Positions 34,773 to 44,166 of a DNA stretch of 64,000 nucleotides are shown in pieces. Origin of the DNA: Bacillota bacterium (GTDB taxonomy: Bacteria > Bacillota > Clostridia > Acetivibrionales > DSM-1351); NCBI GenBank assembly GCA_023444055.1, contig JAEZRV010000008.1, forward strand, positions 93,658 to 157,657, in the 5' to 3' direction. The translations under genes were made by a program, and so were the position numbers. A model generated the notes under the pieces. It did no database searches. It saw only the letters and a list, made by a program, of their open reading frames with translations, and was not told where the DNA came from. The stretch's first letter is position 1. Every line of letters begins with the position of its first letter.

Positions 34773-36026
34773 ATGGGGACAATTAACACAGGTGATACAG
34801 CGTTTGTACTTATTTCAGCAGCGCTTGTATTTTTAATGACACCAGGTCTTGCATTATTTTATGGAGGAATGGTAAAACGAAAGAATGTACTAAGTACTAT
34901 AATGTCATCGTTTTTTATTTGTGGATTAGCTTCAATACTATGGGTAGCGATAGGTTATTCAATGTCATTTGGAAAGGATATAGGAGGAATCATTGGAAAC
35001 TTGGACTGGGCATTTTTCAATGGTGTTACAGGTGAAGCAAATGCAAGCTATGCAGCGACAATACCGCATACCATGTTTGCAGCGTTTCAGATGATGTTTG
35101 CAATTATAACACCAGCATTGATCACTGGTGCATTGGTTGAGAGAATGAAGTTTTCAACATTATTTGTTTTTATAGGGCTATGGTCAATAATTGTATATTA
35201 TCCAATGGCACATATGATGTGGGGAGAAGGTGGATTGCTGAGAACTCTTGGAGCAATAGACTTTGCGGGAGGTAATGTTGTTCATATTAGTTCTGGAGTA
35301 TCAGCAATTGTTGCAGCACTTATACTTGGAAAGAGAAAGGGGTATGGAATTACATCAAGTCAGCCACATAACATTCCATTAGTATTTATTGGCGCAGCTT
35401 TATTATGGTTTGGCTGGTTTGGATTTAATGCTGGAAGTGCTTTAGGAAGTGGAGAACTGGCTGTTCATGCACTATTGACAACAAATACATCTGCTGCAAC
35501 AGCTTTGCTTTCTTGGATGCTTGTAGAAAAAATCACAAGAGGCAAGCCAACTATGCTAGGTGCAGCAACAGGTGCAGTAGTTGGATTGGTTGCAATAACT
35601 CCCGGTGCTGGCTTTGTACCAATATGGGCAGCTATAATCATTGGCGCTGCTGTAAGTCCGATATGCTACTTTGCAATGAGTGTTATAAAACCAAAGTTTG
35701 GATATGATGATGCATTAGATGCATTTGGTTGTCATGGAATTGGGGGTATTTGGGGAGGAATTGCAACAGGTATATTTGCGAATAAAGCAATAAACCCTGC
35801 GGCTCAGTGGAATGGCTTGATTTATGGGGATACAAAGCTTTTTATAGCACAGCTAATAAGTATTGGAGTAACTATAGCTCTTGCTGTGGTAGGAACAACT
35901 ATTATAATGTTTACACTTAAATTTATAGTAAAGGAAATCAGAGTAATGCCTAGAGAGGAATCTGAAGGGCTTGATATATCGCAGCATGGAGAATCAGCAT
36001 ACCCTTCTTTCACAGGTATGGATTAA
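34773..36026 (+). CDS. amtB: Ammonium transporter
   Basis: 417 aa integral membrane channel of the Amt/Rh family with about eleven hydrophobic segments. Family segments are MTPGLALFYGGMV, FAAFQMMFAIITPALITGA, the pore histidine regions GGNVVHISSG and FGCHGIGGIWGG, and WFGWFGFNAGS. It admits ammonium for GSI/GSIII. The RBS is GAAAGGGAG. It is followed 101 bp later by glnK, the standard amtB-glnK pair, in which the PII protein closes the channel when nitrogen is plentiful. The leader contains a terminator with an ANTAR-type hairpin. Confidence 0.95.
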   Translation: MGTINTGDTAFVLISAALVFLMTPGLALFYGGMVKRKNVLSTIMSSFFICGLASILWVAIGYSMSFGKDIGGIIGNLDWAFFNGVTGEANASYAATIPHTMFAAFQMMFAIITPALITGALVERMKFSTLFVFIGLWSIIVYYPMAHMMWGEGGLLRTLGAIDFAGGNVVHISSGVSAIVAALILGKRKGYGITSSQPHNIPLVFIGAALLWFGWFGFNAGSALGSGELAVHALLTTNTSAATALLSWMLVEKITRGKPTMLGAATGAVVGLVAITPGAGFVPIWAAIIIGAAVSPICYFAMSVIKPKFGYDDALDAFGCHGIGGIWGGIATGIFANKAINPAAQWNGLIYGDTKLFIAQLISIGVTIALAVVGTTIIMFTLKFIVKEIRVMPREESEGLDISQHGESAYPSFTGMD

Positions 36027-36091
36027 GCATAATTATATTTGATATAAGCGTATGTAATTTATATTCATGAATTATAAAATGTATTTAATTT

Positions 36092-36109
36092 GCTACTCTC
36101 TGTGGTAGC
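36092..36109 (+). other. Small hairpin adjoining the glnK ribosome-binding site
   Basis: GCTAC and GTAGC pair around an 8-nt loop directly before the TTGAGGAGG of glnK. The stem does not include the SD itself; stacking next to it could modestly affect initiation. Confidence 0.35.
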
Positions 36110-36127
36110 TTGAGGAGGTTAATAAAT

Positions 36128-36466
36128 ATGAAGAAAATTGAAGCAATAATCAGACCGTGTAAGCTTGAAGAACTTAAAGAAGCATTACTGGCAATTAATT
36201 TGGATGGTATAACAATCAGTCAAGTTATGGGTGCTGGCAAACAGCTTGGGTGGAAAGAATATTACAGAGGAAATGAAATTACGCTGAATGTTCTTCCAAA
36301 GGTAAAGCTAGAGCTAGTTTCAACAGATGATAAGGTTGAACAAATAATTGATACAATTGTGGAGTATTCCTATACAGGAGAGGTAGGCGATGGCAAAATA
36401 TTTATATATGATTTAGAGAATTGCATACGTATACGTACTGGTGAAAAAGGTGAAGCAGCAATATAG
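36128..36466 (+). CDS. glnK: Nitrogen regulatory protein P-II
   Basis: 112 aa from the ATG 9 nt after GAGGAGG. The trimeric PII protein senses 2-oxoglutarate and ATP/ADP. It has the N-terminal strand MKKIEAIIRPCKLEELKEAL, a T-loop with EYYRGNEIT (the tyrosine corresponding to the uridylylation site region), LPKVKLELV and the C-terminal GDGKIFIYDLENCIRIRTGE. Coupling to amtB upstream indicates control of ammonium uptake at the membrane. It ends before a good terminator at 36657. Confidence 0.93.
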   Translation: MKKIEAIIRPCKLEELKEALLAINLDGITISQVMGAGKQLGWKEYYRGNEITLNVLPKVKLELVSTDDKVEQIIDTIVEYSYTGEVGDGKIFIYDLENCIRIRTGEKGEAAI

Positions 36467-36656
36467 TGAAGGCTATATTTGAAAACCACATTTTAAGCGG
36501 GTAAAAGTTAAGTGATTAACTTAAGCTTCGCAAATGAATATCTACTTAAAGATAATATCAGATTTGGTAGCATTATCAATGGAAAGTTGGATTGAAAATA
36601 ATTGTATGAATTAGTTGATTTTTAAGTGCGAAGTTTGAGTAATCAATTGAAAATTG

Positions 36657-36708
36657 AAATGATAGAGGTACTCATAATTTAAGGATATGGGTAAAACCTC
36701 TATCATTT
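36657..36708. terminator. Terminator between glnK and the ureohydrolase gene
   Basis: AAATGATAGAGGT pairs with ACCTCTATCATTT, followed by further T. It lies between convergent genes and probably serves both strands. The rest of 36467-36762 has one 7-bp inverted repeat (AAGTTAA/TTAACTT at 36505) and no gene. Confidence 0.75.
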
Positions 36709-36762
36709 TTATTACTTTTATTTTGATAAAACTCTAAAATGATGTAATTCTGATTTAAAATA

Positions 36763-37620
36763 TTATTTCTGCATTGCAAGGGCTAATTCTCTCAAAATCT
36801 TACAAGCTACTGCAGTTGAGGAACCACTTTGATCGTAATGAGGTGATAGCTCAACGATATCTGCTCCTATGATGTTTAATTTTGAAACAGCTTTTAAAGC
36901 ATAAATTAGTTCAAGAAAGTTTACTCCACCTGCCTCTGGAGTTCCTGTGCCTGGAAATGCAGAAGGATCAAGAACATCTAAGTCAATTGTAAGATAAACT
37001 GGTAAGCTTCCTATCGAATTAATAGCTGTATCTAAGGAGCCAAAATTGTGCAGGCACATGTGAGTGTGGCCTTCTTTTGACCAATAGAATTCCTCACGAG
37101 TACCGCTTCTTATTCCATACTGCCAGATATGATTGTCACCAAGAATGTCCCAAGCACGCCTAATAACCGAGGAATGTGAAAGTTGCTCACCTAGATAATC
37201 TTCTCTCAAATCGGTATGGGCATCAAAATGAATGATATGCAGATTTGGATACTTTTTAGCAGCCTGCTTTATAACAGGTAAAGAAACAAGGTGCTCTCCG
37301 CCAATCATTAATGGCTTTTTGCCGCTATTAAAGATATGCTGTGAGGTTTCTGATATCATTTCCAACGCTCGTGTTGGTGAACCAAAGGGCAGATCTAAAT
37401 CTCCGTAATCATTTATTAAGTAATCAGTTATATCATCATCAAAGTAAGGACTATATGTTTCAATACCAATGGAATCCATTCTCATTATTGAAGGTGCAAA
37501 TCTGGTTCCGGGTCTAAAGGTAGTTGTTCCATCATATGGAGCTCCAAAGATAACAATGCTAGATGAATCAAAGTCACTGTCACAGCCTAGAAAATTGGTT
37601 GGTAATGTATTTTTATTCAT
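36763..37620 (-). CDS. speB: Agmatinase/arginase-family ureohydrolase
   Basis: 285 aa, starting at the ATG after GGAGGTT (MNKNTLP); a longer in-frame start reads through the leader motif. Two-manganese ureohydrolase with GGEHLVSLP, HFDAHTDLRE, SHSSVIRR and TIDLDVLDPSAFPGTGTPEAGG, which supply the metal ligands. The length and GTGTPEAGG favour agmatinase (agmatine to putrescine and urea) over arginase; related enzymes with other guanidino substrates are possible. No other polyamine gene is adjacent. Confidence 0.85.
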   Translation of the reverse strand: MNKNTLPTNFLGCDSDFDSSSIVIFGAPYDGTTTFRPGTRFAPSIMRMDSIGIETYSPYFDDDITDYLINDYGDLDLPFGSPTRALEMISETSQHIFNSGKKPLMIGGEHLVSLPVIKQAAKKYPNLHIIHFDAHTDLREDYLGEQLSHSSVIRRAWDILGDNHIWQYGIRSGTREEFYWSKEGHTHMCLHNFGSLDTAINSIGSLPVYLTIDLDVLDPSAFPGTGTPEAGGVNFLELIYALKAVSKLNIIGADIVELSPHYDQSGSSTAVACKILRELALAMQK

Positions 37621-37647
37621 AATAACCTCCATGCCCATTTTAGGCAC
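37621..37647 (-). promoter_or_regulatory. Recurrent palindromic leader/RBS motif before speB
   Basis: Minus strand GTGCCTAAAATGGGCATGGAGG: arms TGCCTA/TGGGCA around AAA, then GGAGG, 6 nt before the ATG. It is nearly the same as the copy at 61420-61446 before the uracil-DNA glycosylase gene. Confidence 0.65.
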
Positions 37648-37840
37648 TAAAAATTTGTAAACTATCAAAAATTTTAATGAATATAATTTTATCATGAATG
37701 AATAAAATTACAATGTTCACAACAAATTTTTTTTGGTAAATATACTGAAAAAAAGCTGTCAAAATACTGAAATATATACCTTTTTAACATATATAAGAAT
37801 AAGGAAATATGTTATAATATATATAGGATGAACAAGAAAT

Positions 37841-37898
37841 AAATGTTAATATATGGATAAAATTAAGAATGGATAAAATGTTAACATATGGATTTAAG
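37841..37898. repeat. 22-bp imperfect direct repeat in the dapF leader
   Basis: AAATGTTAATATATGGATAA (37841 on) recurs as AAATGTTAACATATGGATTT (37877 on), 36 bp apart, ahead of dapF. TATAAT at 37813-37818 may be its -10 element, though no good -35 is seen. The rest of the 340-bp speB-dapF gap shows nothing else. Confidence 0.45.
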
Positions 37899-37960
37899 AG
37901 ATTAAAATGGCTTAAAAATCCTAGGATTAAAATATAGAGAAAATGGAGGATAACAATTTT

Positions 37961-38794
37961 ATGAAATTCACGAAAATGGAAGGATTAGGCAATGATTATA
38001 TATATATAGATTGCACAAAAAAGTCTATTGATAATCCTTCTGAAGTTGCTAAAAAAGTTAGTGACAGACATTTTGGAATCGGTTCAGATGGATTAGTTCT
38101 TATTTTACCATCTGATAAAGCGGATTTCCGTATGAGAATGTTTAACTCGGATGGCTCCGAGGCTGAGATGTGTGGGAATGCTATACGTTGTGTCGGTAAA
38201 TATGTTTTTGATAATGGGCTTACAGATAAATGTAACATTAAAATAGAAACACTTGCAGGCATAAAGGTATTGGATTTAAAAATTGAAAATCAAAAAGTAG
38301 TAGTTGTCAGAGTTGATATGGGAGAACCTATTTTAACTCCAAAAGAAATTCCAGTTGAGAGTGACAAAGATTTATTTATTTCTGAACCAATCGAAATTGA
38401 TGGTCAAATCTACAAAGTTACAGCTGTTTCAATGGGTAATCCACATGCAATTTCATATGTGGAGGATGTTGGAAAATTTCCTCTCAACCATGTGGGACCT
38501 ATAATGGAAACTCATAAGCTTTTCCCAAGAAAGGTTAATGCAGAATTTGTACAAGTGGTAGATAAAACTACACTAAAAATGAGAGTTTGGGAAAGAGGTG
38601 CAGGAGAAACTCTTGCCTGTGGCACTGGAGCATGTGCAACTCTAGTGGCATCAGTACTAAATGGGAAAGCAGAAAGAGCTGCTACTATTAAGCTGCTTGG
38701 TGGAGATTTATTTATAGAATGGTCGGAAAAGGACAATCATGTTTATATGACTGGACCTGCAGTAAAGGTGTTTGATGGAGAAATAGAAATTTAG
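37961..38794 (+). CDS. dapF: Diaminopimelate epimerase
   Basis: 277 aa from the ATG after ATGGAGG; an upstream in-frame ATG at 37943 overlaps the ribosome site. It converts LL- to meso-diaminopimelate for peptidoglycan and lysine. The two catalytic cysteines are in MCGNAIRCVGKY and LACGTGACAT, and GLGNDYIYID is the N-terminal signature. It forms a pair with dapL 76 bp downstream, the aminotransferase route to DAP. Confidence 0.95.
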   Translation: MKFTKMEGLGNDYIYIDCTKKSIDNPSEVAKKVSDRHFGIGSDGLVLILPSDKADFRMRMFNSDGSEAEMCGNAIRCVGKYVFDNGLTDKCNIKIETLAGIKVLDLKIENQKVVVVRVDMGEPILTPKEIPVESDKDLFISEPIEIDGQIYKVTAVSMGNPHAISYVEDVGKFPLNHVGPIMETHKLFPRKVNAEFVQVVDKTTLKMRVWERGAGETLACGTGACATLVASVLNGKAERAATIKLLGGDLFIEWSEKDNHVYMTGPAVKVFDGEIEI

Positions 38795-38870
38795 ACATTC
38801 AGATGTTTAGAAGCATTCTATTATAAAAAACTTAAATATTAATTTTAAAAGTAAAGAGAGGAATTAAGAA

Positions 38871-40103
38871 ATGGCATTTGTAAATGAAAATCATTTAAAA
38901 TTACCCGGAAATTATTTGTTTGCCGAGATTGGAAAGAGAGTAGCAGCCTTCAAAGAACAGAATCCCGCAGCAGATGTTATAAGACTTGGAATTGGGGATG
39001 TAACAAGACCACTTCCTATGGCTTGTATTGACGCTATGCACAAAGCAGTGGACGATATGTCTAGGGTTGAAACCTTTAAAGGTTACCCTGAATATGAAGG
39101 ATATGACTTTTTAATAAATAAAATTATTGAATTAGATTATAAAAAGCGTGGAATTACTATTGGTACTGATGAAGTTTTTGTAAGTGATGGAGCTAAAAGT
39201 GATACTGCAAATATACAAGAGCTTTTTGGATTAGATAGCAGAATAGCTGTTACTGACCCAGTATATCCAGTATATGTTGATAGTAATGTTATGGCAGGAA
39301 GAACGGGAGAATATAAAGATGGTAAATGGAGTAATGTTACCTATCTGCCTTGCACAGCTGAAAATGGGTTTATTCCTGAACTTCCTAAGGAAAAGGTTGA
39401 TTTAATTTACTTATGTTTACCAAACAATCCTACAGGAACTACGCTTACGAAAGAACAATTAAAGATATGGGTTGATTACGCTGCTAAGAACAAGTCTATA
39501 ATATTGTTTGACTCTGCATATGAAGCATTTATTACTCAAGAAGATGTTCCACACAGCATTTATGAAATTGAAGGAGCTAAAGAGGTAGCTATAGAATTCA
39601 GGAGTTTCTCAAAAACTGCAGGATTTACCGGAACTAGATGTGCATACATTGTTATTCCTAAAGAACTAAAGGCTTATACTTCAGATGGTAATGAAATTGG
39701 TTTGAATAGACTATGGTATAGAAGACAAGCAACTAAATTTAATGGAGTTTCATATATAGTTCAGCGTGGTGCGGAAGCGGTATATTCAGAGGAAGGTCAA
39801 AAGCAGGTTAAAGAAACTATTTCATATTATCTGAATAATGCAGCTATTATTAAGAATGGACTTGAAAGTATTGGAATTCAGGTGTATGGCGGTGTCAATG
39901 CTCCATATATTTGGATGAAAACTCCAAATGGAATGGATTCATGGGAATTTTTTGATAAGCTATTATCTGAAGCAAATATTGTTGGAACACCAGGTGTTGG
40001 ATTTGGACCAAGTGGACAAGGGTACTTTAGACTTACGGCATTTGGTAATTTGGAAAATACGATAGCTGCTGTAGAGAGATTTAAAACTAGATTAAAAGTT
40101 TAG
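38871..40103 (+). CDS. dapL: LL-diaminopimelate aminotransferase
   Basis: 410 aa class I/II PLP enzyme that makes LL-DAP directly from tetrahydrodipicolinate and glutamate. It has LGIGDVTRPLP near the N-terminus, CLPNNPTGT, DSAYEAFI, and the PLP lysine in FRSFSKTAGFTGTR. Length and motifs are typical of DapL. The RBS is AGAGAGGAATTAAGAA. With dapF it bypasses the succinylase/acetylase steps. Confidence 0.94.
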   Translation: MAFVNENHLKLPGNYLFAEIGKRVAAFKEQNPAADVIRLGIGDVTRPLPMACIDAMHKAVDDMSRVETFKGYPEYEGYDFLINKIIELDYKKRGITIGTDEVFVSDGAKSDTANIQELFGLDSRIAVTDPVYPVYVDSNVMAGRTGEYKDGKWSNVTYLPCTAENGFIPELPKEKVDLIYLCLPNNPTGTTLTKEQLKIWVDYAAKNKSIILFDSAYEAFITQEDVPHSIYEIEGAKEVAIEFRSFSKTAGFTGTRCAYIVIPKELKAYTSDGNEIGLNRLWYRRQATKFNGVSYIVQRGAEAVYSEEGQKQVKETISYYLNNAAIIKNGLESIGIQVYGGVNAPYIWMKTPNGMDSWEFFDKLLSEANIVGTPGVGFGPSGQGYFRLTAFGNLENTIAAVERFKTRLKV

Positions 40104-40161
40104 TAAAAGTTTTTTAATAAGTTGTGAAAAGTATGTTTTTTACCAAATTTTTAATAAGCTT

Positions 40162-40209
40162 TACAATAAAAGCTGCATATCAATCCAGTTGAAGTGCGGC
40201 TTTTTATTG
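40162..40209 (+). terminator. Intrinsic terminator after dapL
   Basis: ACAATAAAAGCtGCA pairs with TGCgGCTTTTTATTGT, about 60 bp past the dapL stop, with T5 in the 3' arm. The A-rich 5' arm suggests it also works on the other strand. Confidence 0.8.
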
Positions 40210-40350
40210 TAGAAAAAATAATCTTCTAAGTAATATGTTTGAGCTTAATAATATTTTTATATATGATATTTCTATGGTATAATTATGAATACATTTGAAA
40301 TGCTGTATGCTGTATATAATTTAAATATATTATAATACGTTAACAAGTTT

Positions 40351-40393
40351 TCAGCACCGATAGGCTTTTTATATCGGAAAGTTGAGTTGCTGA
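40351..40393 (+). other. Structured element in the leader of the HAD gene
   Basis: Outer arms TCAGCA/TGCTGA enclose an inner hairpin CCGATA/TATCGG with an asymmetric internal loop (10 nt on the 3' side only). It lies 58 nt before the HAD phosphatase. It is not a riboswitch class I recognise. Confidence 0.35.
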
Positions 40394-40451
40394 CTAAATA
40401 TATATATTTAAAAGTTAAACCTGATAAATAAATATAGGATGGTAATAATAA

Positions 40452-41084
40452 ATGATTACTCAAGTTATTTTTGACTTAGATGGAACTTTAATTAATTCTC
40501 TTGGTGTTTTCATAAAAGTAGGAAATCAAATTGCAGAAAAATATGGCTATCCTCCGTTTAGTGAAGAGAAAATTAAAGAACTAATGATGCTTCCTATGAA
40601 AAAGAGAATTGCAGTCCTTAAAATACCAAAATTTAAGCTCCCGAAATTGGGAGTGGAAGCTTTAAATAGTTTTAAAGAATATGCAGCTGAAGTTGAACTT
40701 GTTATAGGGGTAAGGGAAATGCTGGAGTACCTTCATAAGCAAGGCTATAGATTAAGCATAGTATCATCAAATTCACAGGAAAATATTAATTCCTTTTTAG
40801 AAACAAATCAGCTAAAGATATTTGATAACATACAGTCCTCCAGAGGCCTTTTTGATAAACATGTTACTATTAAAAAACTTATTTCCAAAATAGGGGTAAA
40901 GAAGGACGAGGTAATATATGTTGGCGATGAGTGTCGTGATGTCGAAGCATGCAAAAAAGTAGGCATTAAGGTTATATCAGTATTATGGGGATTTGATCCA
41001 AAAGAGCTTTTAGAAAAAGAAGAACCGGATTTTATGGTATCAAATCCAAATGAATTACTAGAAATTATTATGAATATTAAATAA
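40452..41084 (+). CDS. HAD-family phosphatase (phosphoglycolate phosphatase-like)
   Basis: 210 aa. Motif I is DLDGTLINS (nucleophile Asp8), motif II SIVSSNSQ, motif III a Lys in KKLISKIGV, motif IV YVGDECRDVEACKK. The cap is the small alpha-helical type, as in Gph/PpaX. It cleaves a small phosphorylated substrate that cannot be specified. It is followed closely by an RNA methyltransferase gene; a shared function is not evident. Confidence 0.85.
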   Translation: MITQVIFDLDGTLINSLGVFIKVGNQIAEKYGYPPFSEEKIKELMMLPMKKRIAVLKIPKFKLPKLGVEALNSFKEYAAEVELVIGVREMLEYLHKQGYRLSIVSSNSQENINSFLETNQLKIFDNIQSSRGLFDKHVTIKKLISKIGVKKDEVIYVGDECRDVEACKKVGIKVISVLWGFDPKELLEKEEPDFMVSNPNELLEIIMNIK

Positions 41085-41108
41085 AATGGAATGGGGAAAC
41101 GAAAGAAA

Positions 41109-41972
41109 ATGTTACTTGCAGATGATTGGAAGGATTACGAATTAATTGAAACAGGAGATGGTGAAAAGCTTGAAAGATGGGGCGATATTATACTGAGAAG
41201 ACCTGATCCTCAAATAATATGGCCTATGAAAGACAAAAAAATATGGGATAGAGCAGATGCTCATTATCATAGAAGCCAAAGTGGAGGAGGAAACTGGGAG
41301 AATAAAAGAAAGCTTCCAAATCGTTGGACTATCAGTTTTGAAGAATTAAAATTCTATATTGAACCAACAGGATTTAAACACACCGGCTTATTTCCTGAGC
41401 AAGCTGTAAATTGGAAATGGATGATTAACAATATACAAAAAGCTAATAGACCTATAAAAGTTTTAAACCTTTTTGCTTACACAGGCGGAGCAACTGTTGC
41501 TGCTGCTTATGCTGGTGCAGAAGTTTGCCACGTCGATGCGTCAAAAGGAATGGTGGGTTGGGCAAAAGAAAATGTTGCGCTTTCAGGTTTGGCAGATAGA
41601 CCAGTGAGATTTATTATAGATGACTGCATGAAATTTGTTCAAAGGGAAATACGTAGAGGGAAAAAATATGATGGTATTATTATGGATCCACCATCTTATG
41701 GACGAGGTCCCAATGGTGAAATATGGAAAATAGAAGACTCTCTATATAGCTTTGTTGAACAATGCATGGGAGTGCTTTCGGACAACCCGTTGTTTTTCTT
41801 GATAAATTCTTATACAACAGGTTTTTCAGCTACAGTACTTAGCAATATTTTAAGACAAACTATAGGAAGCCGCCATAAAGGTACCTATAGCTGTGGCGAG
41901 GTGGGTATTCCTGTTAGTAATTCGGGCTTAGTGCTTCCATGTGGTATATATGGAAGGTGGGAAAACGTGTGA
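41109..41972 (+). CDS. Class I SAM-dependent (rRNA-type) methyltransferase
   Basis: 287 aa from the ATG at 41109; an ATG six codons upstream has no ribosome site, so the start is uncertain. The SAM-binding motif is LNLFAYTGGATVAAAYAGAEVCHVDASKGMV and the catalytic-loop motif is MDPPSYGRGPNGE, as in the RlmI/RlmK group of 23S rRNA cytosine/guanine methyltransferases, but the PUA domain is missing. It overlaps the pseudouridine synthase start by 4 bp (GTGA), so the two RNA-modification enzymes are translationally coupled. Confidence 0.82.
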   Translation: MLLADDWKDYELIETGDGEKLERWGDIILRRPDPQIIWPMKDKKIWDRADAHYHRSQSGGGNWENKRKLPNRWTISFEELKFYIEPTGFKHTGLFPEQAVNWKWMINNIQKANRPIKVLNLFAYTGGATVAAAYAGAEVCHVDASKGMVGWAKENVALSGLADRPVRFIIDDCMKFVQREIRRGKKYDGIIMDPPSYGRGPNGEIWKIEDSLYSFVEQCMGVLSDNPLFFLINSYTTGFSATVLSNILRQTIGSRHKGTYSCGEVGIPVSNSGLVLPCGIYGRWENV

Positions 41973-42646
41973 AGCCAAAGATAATTTATGAGGACAATCA
42001 TTTGCTTGTTGTTGAAAAGCCTGTGAATATACCAGTGCAGGGAGATAATACAAATGATTTAGATATGTTAAATATATTAAAACAGGATTTGAAAGAAAGA
42101 TATAATAAACCCGGAGAGGTTTATCTAGGTCTCGTTCACAGGCTTGACAGGCCAGTAGGCGGCTTAATGGTTTTTGCAAAAACATCAAAGGCAGCATCCA
42201 GACTATCTGACCAAATCAGAACAAGAACATTTAAAAAGACCTATCTTGCTATTGTAAGAGGAGTACCGGAGAAGCAGAAATGTACACTTAGGGATTATCT
42301 TTTGAAAGATAGTTCAAGCAATATGGTCTCGGTAGTAAGAGAAGGGACAGAAGATTCAAAAGAAGCAATTCTTGATTATCAAGTTATTAAGTCTAATGGT
42401 ATGTTGAGTTTGTTGCAAATACAGCTTCATACAGGAAGACCCCATCAGATAAGAGTACAGCTTTCCAATGCAGGTTACACTTTGTTTGGAGATCAGAGAT
42501 ATGGTGCAGAAGTAAATAAACCTGGACAACAAATAGCACTTTGGGCATATTCAGTTACTTTCTTGCATCCAACAAAAAAAGAAGAAATGACCTTTACATG
42601 TGAAACACCGAAAACTGAACCGTGGATACTATTTGCAAATAACTAA
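41969..42646 (+). CDS. RluA-family pseudouridine synthase
   Basis: 225 aa from a GTG preceded by GGTGGG; a longer frame from 41939 overlaps the methyltransferase without a ribosome site. It has the RluA motif GLVHRLDRPVGGLMVFAKT with the catalytic Asp, and QLHTGRPHQIRVQLSNAGYTLFGDQRYG. It lacks an N-terminal S4 domain, as in RluA or RluC-short forms. It isomerises uridine in rRNA or tRNA; the exact site cannot be read from the sequence. Confidence 0.9.
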   Translation: MKPKIIYEDNHLLVVEKPVNIPVQGDNTNDLDMLNILKQDLKERYNKPGEVYLGLVHRLDRPVGGLMVFAKTSKAASRLSDQIRTRTFKKTYLAIVRGVPEKQKCTLRDYLLKDSSSNMVSVVREGTEDSKEAILDYQVIKSNGMLSLLQIQLHTGRPHQIRVQLSNAGYTLFGDQRYGAEVNKPGQQIALWAYSVTFLHPTKKEEMTFTCETPKTEPWILFANN

Positions 42647-42771
42647 AAGAGTTATAATTATATGTTGTATATGTTAAAAATAGGCTATTAATTTAATAGT
42701 ACTTTTATATTTTCTAAAGCATATTTCAGTTCAAACACTAAGTTAAAATGATTATAATAGCAAAACTAACA

Positions 42772-42806
42772 AAAAAGAGCTTTTTCAAATAGAAAAAGCT
42801 CTTTTT
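42772..42806. terminator. Bidirectional terminator between pseudouridine synthase and gdhA
   Basis: A perfect 15-bp stem AAAAAGAGCTTTTTC/GAAAAAGCTCTTTTT with a 5-nt loop lies between convergent genes. A-tract and T-tract allow use in both directions. Confidence 0.9.
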
Positions 42807-42828
42807 ATAAAATTATTATTGTTTTTAA

Positions 42829-44166
42829 TTAATATGCAACACCTTGAGCGTACATTGCATTAGCAACCTTTAAGAAGCCTGCGATGTTTGCACCAGCAAC
42901 AAGATTGTCTTCGAATCCATATTCTTTTGCTGCTGCACTAGCATTTTTGTATATGTTAACCATGATATCTTTTAACTTAGCATCAACTTCTTCAAATGTC
43001 CATGAATAACGCATGCTGTTCTGGCACATTTCAAGAGCTGAAGTAGCAACTCCACCTGCGTTTGCAGCCTTTGCAGGTCCATATATAACTTTGTTCTGTA
43101 AGTATACTTCAACAGCACCTGGAGTTGATGGCATATTAGCACCTTCTCCAACTGCATAACAACCGTTAGCAACTAACAATTTTGCAGATGCTTCGTCAAT
43201 TTCGTTTTGTGTAGCTGAAGGAAGAGCGATATCACACTTGATGCTCCAGATACCTGAACAACCTTCAGTATATGTTGCGTTCTTGTGAATTTTAACATAT
43301 TCGCTGATACGTTTTCTCTCAACTTCTTTTAATTGTTTAACTGTATCAAGTTTGATTCCGTCTGGATCATAGATGTATCCGTTTGAATCACTTAATGCAA
43401 CAACTTTTCCACCTAATTGAGTTGCTTTTTCTGTAGCGTATATAGCAACGTTACCTGAACCAGAAATTACTACTGTAGCACCCTGGAATGATTTACCCTT
43501 TGCTTTAAGAGCTTCATCCATGAAGTAGCAGAGACCGTAACCAGTAGCTTCAGTTCTTGCCAAGCTACCACCCCAAGTAAGACCTTTACCAGTTAATACA
43601 CCAGTAAATTCATTTCTTAGTCTCTTGTATTGACCATACATAAATCCGATTTCTCTTCCGCCTGTTCCGATATCTCCAGCAGGAACGTCAGTATCAGCTC
43701 CAATATGTTTTGATAATTCTGTCATAAAGCTTTGGCAGAATCTCATAACTTCATTGTCTGATTTACCCTTAGGATCGAAATCACTACCACCCTTACCGCC
43801 GCCTATTGGAAGACCAGTAAGTGAGTTTTTGAATATTTGCTCAAAACCAAGGAACTTAAGGATACTTGCATTAACTGAAGGATGAAGTCTTAAACCACCC
43901 TTGTAAGGACCAATTGCACTGTTGAATTGCATTCTGAATCCACGATTTACGTGAACTTTACCGTTATCATCAACCCATGGTACTCTGAACCAAATTTGTC
44001 TTTCAGGTTCAACTATTCTATCGAATATTCCTGCTGCAACCCATTCTGGGTGTCTTTCTGCAACAACTTCTAATGATTCAAGAACTTCTTCAACTGCTTG
44101 ATGAAATTCTGGTTCGTTAGGATTTCTTTTCTTAACTTGATCCATTACACTTTGTAATATTTTCAT
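42829..44166 (-). CDS. gdhA: Glutamate dehydrogenase (hexameric)
   Basis: 445 aa, the length of the hexameric NAD(P)-dependent enzyme. Signature regions are GPYKGGLRLHPSVNASILKFLGFEQIFKNSLTGLPIGGGKGGSDFDPKGK (catalytic and substrate lysines), PAGDIGTGGREIGFMYGQYK and the cofactor fold VVISGSGNVAIYA. It interconverts 2-oxoglutarate plus ammonia and glutamate, a third assimilation route beside GS/GOGAT. NADPH is likely by length but the cofactor is not certain. The RBS is AGGAGGT; promoter at 44380-44408. Confidence 0.95.
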   Translation of the reverse strand: MKILQSVMDQVKKRNPNEPEFHQAVEEVLESLEVVAERHPEWVAAGIFDRIVEPERQIWFRVPWVDDNGKVHVNRGFRMQFNSAIGPYKGGLRLHPSVNASILKFLGFEQIFKNSLTGLPIGGGKGGSDFDPKGKSDNEVMRFCQSFMTELSKHIGADTDVPAGDIGTGGREIGFMYGQYKRLRNEFTGVLTGKGLTWGGSLARTEATGYGLCYFMDEALKAKGKSFQGATVVISGSGNVAIYATEKATQLGGKVVALSDSNGYIYDPDGIKLDTVKQLKEVERKRISEYVKIHKNATYTEGCSGIWSIKCDIALPSATQNEIDEASAKLLVANGCYAVGEGANMPSTPGAVEVYLQNKVIYGPAKAANAGGVATSALEMCQNSMRYSWTFEEVDAKLKDIMVNIYKNASAAAKEYGFEDNLVAGANIAGFLKVANAMYAQGVAY

